Assembly: GCF_002102255.1 (NCBI RefSeq)
Contig: NZ_LQPH01000122.1
Coordinates: 1-64,000 of the forward strand
Length of the DNA stretch: 64,000 bases
Direction of reading: 5' to 3'
Origin: Mycobacterium nebraskense
GTDB lineage: Bacteria; Actinomycetota; Actinomycetes; Mycobacteriales; Mycobacteriaceae
How positions within the stretch are numbered: position 1 is the stretch's first letter; every line of letters begins with the position of its first letter. The position numbers were made by a program, and so were the translations under genes. Below are positions 57,031 to 64,000 of the stretch, in pieces. The notes under the pieces were generated by a model that had not been told where the DNA came from, did not search any database, and saw nothing but the letters and a program-made list of their open reading frames with translations.

Positions 57031-57561
57031 ATGGGTGACGCGAGCCTGAGCGTTCTGGCATCCAGCCAGGTGATTGCCGAGGGAGGCAACAACTTCCTCG
57101 TTCCGAACGGCACTTTCTTCTTCGTGCTGGCGATCTTCCTGATCGTGCTGGCCGTCATCGGCACGTTCGTCGTGCCGCCCGTCATGCGGGTGTTGCGCGA
57201 GCGTGACGCCATGGTCGCCAAGACGGTCGCCGACAACAAGAAGGCGGGCGAGCAGTTCGAAGCGGCCAAGGCCGACTACGAAGAAGCCCTGACGGAAGCC
57301 CGGGTTGAGGCGTCGTCCTTGCGCGACAATGCCCGTGCTGAAGGTCGTAAGGTGGTGGAAGACGCGCGCGCCCGTGCCGAGCAACAGGTGATGTCGACGT
57401 TGCAAATGGCATCCGAGCAATTGAAGCGGGAGAGGGACGCCGTGGAACTGGATCTGCGCGCCAACGTGGCCACCATGTCGGCGACGCTGGCCAGCCGGAT
57501 CCTCGGTGTCGAGGTTGCCCCCGTCGCTGCTACATCCGCATCAGGGAAGTCCGGACGGTAA
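57031..57561 (+). CDS. atpF: ATP synthase Fo subunit b
   Basis: The 176-residue protein has one N-terminal membrane helix ([21 protein letters not shown], described by its Phe-rich start) and a long charged coiled coil (about 55-150) that forms the peripheral stalk. ATG at 57031 is preferred to GTG at 57028. It pairs with the b-like part of AtpH. Confidence 0.93.
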   Translation: MGDASLSVLASSQVIAEGGNNFLVPNGTFFFVLAIFLIVLAVIGTFVVPPVMRVLRERDAMVAKTVADNKKAGEQFEAAKADYEEALTEARVEASSLRDNARAEGRKVVEDARARAEQQVMSTLQMASEQLKRERDAVELDLRANVATMSATLASRILGVEVAPVAATSASGKSGR

Positions 57562-57568
57562 TCGCGAA

Positions 57569-58909
57569 ATGTCGACATTCATTGGGCAGTTGGTGGGATT
57601 CGCGGCCATCGTATTCCTGGTGGTGCGCTACGTAGTGCCGCCGGTGCGTCGCCTGATGGCCGCTCGGCAAGACACCGTGCGCCAACAGCTGAAAGATGCT
57701 GCGACGGCGGCCGATCGGTTGACCGAGTCCACCACGGCTCACAGCAAGGCTGTCGAAGCCGCCAAGTCGGAAGCCGAACGGGTCGTCGAGGAGGCGCAGA
57801 CGGATGCAGGCCGCATCCTCGAACAGTTACGGGCCCAAGCCGACGTCGACTCCGAACGCATCACCGCACAGGGAAGCCGCCAGGTCGACCTGCTGCGGAC
57901 ACAGCTGAGCCGACAGCTTCGTCTGGAACTCGGCCACGAAGCGGTGCGCCAGGCGGGCGAGTTGGTGCGTAGCTACGTCGCCGACTCGGCACAGCAGTCG
58001 GCCACCGTCGATCGCTTCCTCGAAGATCTCGATGAGATGGCGCCGGGGCCCGCCGAGGTCGAGTATCCGCTCTTGACGAAGATGCGCTCGGCCAGTCGCC
58101 AGGCGGTGGTCAGCCTGGTCGAGCGGTTCGGCGACCTGGCGAAAAACCTTGACAACAAAGACCTTTCCTCGCTTTCCAGCGAGCTTGTCTCGGTGGCCGA
58201 AATGCTGGACCGCGAGATCGTTGTCACCCGGTATCTCACCGTGCCCGCCGAGGATGCGGCGCCCCGGGTGCGGTTGATCGAGCGGCTGGTCTCCGGCAAC
58301 GTCTCCGACGCCGCACTCGACGTTCTCCGGCTGGCCGTCTCGGAGCGCTGGTCGGCCAACTCCGATTTGATCGATGCCATCGAGCACATCTCGCGGCAAG
58401 CGCTGCTCGAAGTTGCCGAACGCGAGAACAAGGTCGACGACGTCGAAAACCAGTTGTTCCGGTTCTCCCGCATCCTGGATGCGCAGCCGCGACTTGCCAT
58501 CCTGTTGGGCGACTATGCCCTGCCAGTGGAAGGCCGAGTTGGTCTGCTGCGCAACGTACTTGACAGCGCAAGCGGCAGGTTCAACCCGATTGTGGTGTCG
58601 CTGCTGACCCAGACTGTCCAACTGCTCAGAGGTCAGTCGGCCGAGGATGCCGTTCAGTTCTTGACAGAAGTCGCGGTGGCACGCCGCGGTGAAATCATCG
58701 CGCAGGTCCACGCGGCGGCCGAACTCAGCGATGACCAGCGGTCTCGTCTCACCGACGTGCTCGGCCGTATCTACGGTCATCCGGTGACGGTGCAGCTGCA
58801 GATCGATGCCGAACTACTGGGCGGCCTGCTCATCTCCGTGGCCGACGAAGTGATTGACGGGACACTCGCTTCTCGCCTTGCCGCGGCCGGGGCTCAATTG
58901 CCCGACTGA
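57569..58909 (+). CDS. atpH: ATP synthase b-delta fusion subunit
   Basis: The 446-residue fusion has an N-terminal b-like part with one membrane helix ([18 protein letters not shown]) and coiled coil (to about 165), a linker of about 110 residues and a C-terminal delta domain (about 275-446) ending [14 protein letters not shown]. This b'-delta fusion is a feature of mycobacterial ATP synthase and tethers the F1 head to the stalk. Length equals M. tuberculosis AtpH. Confidence 0.95.
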   Translation: MSTFIGQLVGFAAIVFLVVRYVVPPVRRLMAARQDTVRQQLKDAATAADRLTESTTAHSKAVEAAKSEAERVVEEAQTDAGRILEQLRAQADVDSERITAQGSRQVDLLRTQLSRQLRLELGHEAVRQAGELVRSYVADSAQQSATVDRFLEDLDEMAPGPAEVEYPLLTKMRSASRQAVVSLVERFGDLAKNLDNKDLSSLSSELVSVAEMLDREIVVTRYLTVPAEDAAPRVRLIERLVSGNVSDAALDVLRLAVSERWSANSDLIDAIEHISRQALLEVAERENKVDDVENQLFRFSRILDAQPRLAILLGDYALPVEGRVGLLRNVLDSASGRFNPIVVSLLTQTVQLLRGQSAEDAVQFLTEVAVARRGEIIAQVHAAAELSDDQRSRLTDVLGRIYGHPVTVQLQIDAELLGGLLISVADEVIDGTLASRLAAAGAQLPD

Positions 58910-58967
58910 CACCAACCAATCAGCACAACCACACGCGAACCAAGATCAAGTAGGAAGACGAAACGCC

Positions 58968-60626
<1,659 letters not shown>

Positions 60627-60632
60627 CAACCG

Positions 60633-61544
60633 ATGGCTGCCACACTTCGTGAATTGCGTGGGCGGATCCGCTCGGCTGGGTCGATCAAAAAGATCACCAA
60701 GGCCCAGGAGATGATCGCGACATCGCGCATCGGCAAGGCGCAGGCTCGCCTGCAATCCGCGCGGCCTTACGCGTTCCAGATCACCGCAATGCTCACCACT
60801 CTCGCCACCGAAGCCGCTCTGGATCATCCGTTACTGGTGGAGCGAGAAGAACCCAAGCGGGCCGGCGTCCTGGTGGTCTCATCCGACCGTGGTTTGTGCG
60901 GCGCGTACAACTCCAGCATTTTCCGTCGCTCCGAGGAGTTGATCTCCTTGCTGCGGGAGGAAGGCAAGACACCGGTGGTGTACACGGTGGGCCGTAAGGG
61001 GCAGAACTACTTCAGGTTCCGCAACTGGGACATCACCGAGTCTTGGACGGGTTTCTCGGAGCAGCCCCAATACGAGAACGCCGCGGAGATAGCTGACACT
61101 TTGGTCGAGACCTTCATGAAGGGGGCCGGCGACAGCGAGCAGTCACAGGACGACCAGGGCGTCGACGAACTGCACATCGTGTACTCGGAGTTCAAGTCGA
61201 TGATGTCGCAGGCGGCGGTGGCTCACCGGATTGCTCCGCTGGTCGTGGAGTACGTCGAGGACACCGAGGAACTCCACACGCTTTATTCGTTCGAGCCGGA
61301 CGCGACAACGCTTTTCGGGTCGCTGCTGCCGCGGTATGTGACGACCCGCGTCTACGCGGCGTTACTTGAATCGGCGGCGTCGGAGCTGGCGTCGCGGCAA
61401 AGGGCGATGAAGTCCGCAACCGACAACGCGGACGACCTGATCAAAGAGCTGACGCTGATGGCGAACCGCGAGCGGCAGGCCCAGATCACCCAAGAGATCA
61501 GCGAAATCGTCGGCGGTGCAAACGCACTCGCCGACGCTAAGTAG
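60633..61544 (+). CDS. atpG: ATP synthase F1 subunit gamma
   Basis: The 303-residue central stalk subunit has the coiled-coil ends ([18 protein letters not shown] at the start, [20 protein letters not shown] at the end) and [14 protein letters not shown]. An extra acidic loop near residues 165-180 ([14 protein letters not shown]) is the mycobacterial gamma insertion that restrains reverse rotation. It starts six bases after atpA. Confidence 0.96.
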   Translation: MAATLRELRGRIRSAGSIKKITKAQEMIATSRIGKAQARLQSARPYAFQITAMLTTLATEAALDHPLLVEREEPKRAGVLVVSSDRGLCGAYNSSIFRRSEELISLLREEGKTPVVYTVGRKGQNYFRFRNWDITESWTGFSEQPQYENAAEIADTLVETFMKGAGDSEQSQDDQGVDELHIVYSEFKSMMSQAAVAHRIAPLVVEYVEDTEELHTLYSFEPDATTLFGSLLPRYVTTRVYAALLESAASELASRQRAMKSATDNADDLIKELTLMANRERQAQITQEISEIVGGANALADAK

Positions 61545-63032
<1,488 letters not shown>

Positions 63033-63055
63033 GCTAAGTCGAAAGGCGCTGTGGC

Positions 63056-63421
63056 ATGGCCGAATTGAACGTTGAGATAGTCGCCGTCGACCGAAAGATC
63101 TGGTCGGGCGAGGCGACTTTCCTGTTCACCCGCACCACCGTCGGCGAGATCGGCATCCTGCCGCGGCACATCCCGCTGGTAGCGCAGTTGGTCGACGACG
63201 CGATGGTGCGCGTCGAACGAGAAGGCGAAGACGATCTGCGGATCGCGGTGGACGGCGGTTTTCTGTCGGTCACCGAGGAAGCGGTCACCATTCTTGCCGA
63301 GTCCGCCGAATTCGAGTCGGAGATCGACGAGAGCGCCGCCCGAGAGGCTTCTGAGTCGGACGATCCTCGTGTCGCCGCCAGGGGGCGCGCAAGGTTGCGC
63401 GCCGTCGGCGCGATCGACTAA
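63056..63421 (+). CDS. atpC: ATP synthase F1 subunit epsilon
   Basis: The 121-residue subunit has the N-terminal beta barrel ([31 protein letters not shown]) and a short C-terminal helical part ([21 protein letters not shown]). The short C-domain is normal for mycobacteria. It closes the ATP synthase operon. Confidence 0.95.
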   Translation: MAELNVEIVAVDRKIWSGEATFLFTRTTVGEIGILPRHIPLVAQLVDDAMVRVEREGEDDLRIAVDGGFLSVTEEAVTILAESAEFESEIDESAAREASESDDPRVAARGRARLRAVGAID

Positions 63422-63427
63422 CCGCCG

Positions 63428-63871
63428 ATGAGCGCGCCCATGATTGGCATGGTCGTGCTCGTCGTTGTCCTAGCGGGCGCGGTCGTCGCGCTGAGCTATC
63501 GGTTGTGGAAACTGCGCCAGGGCGGGACGGCGGGGATCATGCGAGACATTCCCGCGGTCGGAGGTCACGGCTGGCGTCACGGCGTGATTCGTTACCGCGG
63601 AGGTGAGGCCGCGTTCTACCGGCTCTCCAGCCTGCGTTTGTGGCCGGACCGTCGGCTCAGCCGCCGGGGAGTGGAGATCGTGGCCCGGCGTGCACCGCGC
63701 GGCGACGAATTCGACATCATGACCGACGAGATCGTCGTGCTGGAGCTGCGTGACACGACGCAGGACCGTAGGACCGGTTACGAGATCGCACTGGACAAGG
63801 GCGCTTTGACGGCATTCCTGTCTTGGCTGGAGTCTCGCCCGTCGCCGCGGGCTCGTCGTCGCAGCATTTAG
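63428..63871 (+). CDS. DUF2550 membrane protein (Rv1312-like)
   Basis: The 147-residue protein has one N-terminal membrane helix (MIGMVVLVVVLAGAVVALSY) and a cytoplasmic domain with MRDIPAVGGHGWRHGVIRY and YEIALDKGALTAFLSWLES. DUF2550 proteins follow atpC in mycobacteria. The function is unknown; position suggests a link with ATP synthase or membrane energetics. It is only six bases from atpC, so likely cotranscribed. Confidence 0.85.
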   Translation: MSAPMIGMVVLVVVLAGAVVALSYRLWKLRQGGTAGIMRDIPAVGGHGWRHGVIRYRGGEAAFYRLSSLRLWPDRRLSRRGVEIVARRAPRGDEFDIMTDEIVVLELRDTTQDRRTGYEIALDKGALTAFLSWLESRPSPRARRRSI

Positions 63872-63886
63872 GTCTTGCGCCGCAGG

Positions 63887-64000
63887 TTAACTCGGGTTCG
63901 GTGCGCCGCCGCCTGGTTTCCAAAGTACGTCGCCGTCGGGGTTGGCCGCGCGCGCCAGGATGAACAGCAGATCCGAGAGGCGGTTCAAGTATTTCGCCGG
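63887..64000 (-). CDS. Corrinoid adenosyltransferase (PduO type), C-terminal end only
   Basis: The 37 visible codons read AKYLNRLSDLLFILARAANP and end GGGAPNPS before TAA at 63887-63889. The LNRLSDLLF motif is the active-site helix of PduO-type ATP:cob(I)alamin adenosyltransferases, which make adenosylcobalamin. It matches Rv1314c in position. The rest lies beyond the right edge of the window. Confidence 0.85.
   Translation of the reverse strand, partial: PAKYLNRLSDLLFILARAANPDGDVLWKPGGGAPNPS

Overview
The window comes from a GC-rich mycobacterium. Gene order and protein families follow the Mycobacterium tuberculosis block Rv1267c (embR) to Rv1314c, as recalled from that genome. The proteins diverge enough to indicate a non-tuberculous species, perhaps of the M. 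avium complex, but the species cannot be fixed from sequence alone.

Layout. 0.1-7.8 kb: embR, an exported C39-like protein, a heterodimeric ABC exporter, lipoproteins lprB and lprC, and a SixA-type phosphatase. 7.9-11.9 kb: a degraded HNH/13E12-like remnant, then an SbcD/SbcC-like nuclease-ATPase pair. 12-18.6 kb: an alpha/beta hydrolase and the oppBCDA peptide importer. 19.2-24.1 kb: two tandem beta-carbonic anhydrases, the cysD-cysNC sulfate activation genes and an Rrf2 regulator. 24.1-32.1 kb: a variable stretch with two VOC proteins, a luciferase-like oxidoreductase, a K+ channel with two RCK regions, a TPR protein, a NUDIX hydrolase, three exported proteins and a Ddn-like protein.

32.18-42.09 kb: a 9.9 kb phage-satellite-like island inserted at the 3' end of tRNA-Arg(CCG), bounded by a 23-bp direct repeat. 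It carries a tyrosine integrase, an excisionase-like protein, a replication initiator whose own gene contains five iterons and four AAGTAC repeats (a candidate origin), an HNH-like protein, a scaffold-like protein, an HK97-type major capsid protein, several small Cys-rich proteins and a DUF4238-like cargo gene next to the tRNA end. No portal, large terminase, protease, tail or lysis gene is recognisable. This suggests a capsid-encoding satellite of about the size of phiRv1/phiRv2 that needs a helper phage. It is the most interesting system here.

42-64 kb: conserved core. argS-lysA-thrA-thrC-thrB make Lys/Thr precursors. rho, rpmE, prfA, prmC and the Sua5 gene serve termination and translation. 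wecA starts arabinogalactan and lipid-linked sugar synthesis. The full F1Fo ATP synthase operon follows (atpI-like, BEFHAGDC) with its mycobacterial features, then a DUF2550 protein and the 3' end of a cobalamin adenosyltransferase gene. Many neighbouring genes overlap by ATGA or GTGA, so translational coupling is common.
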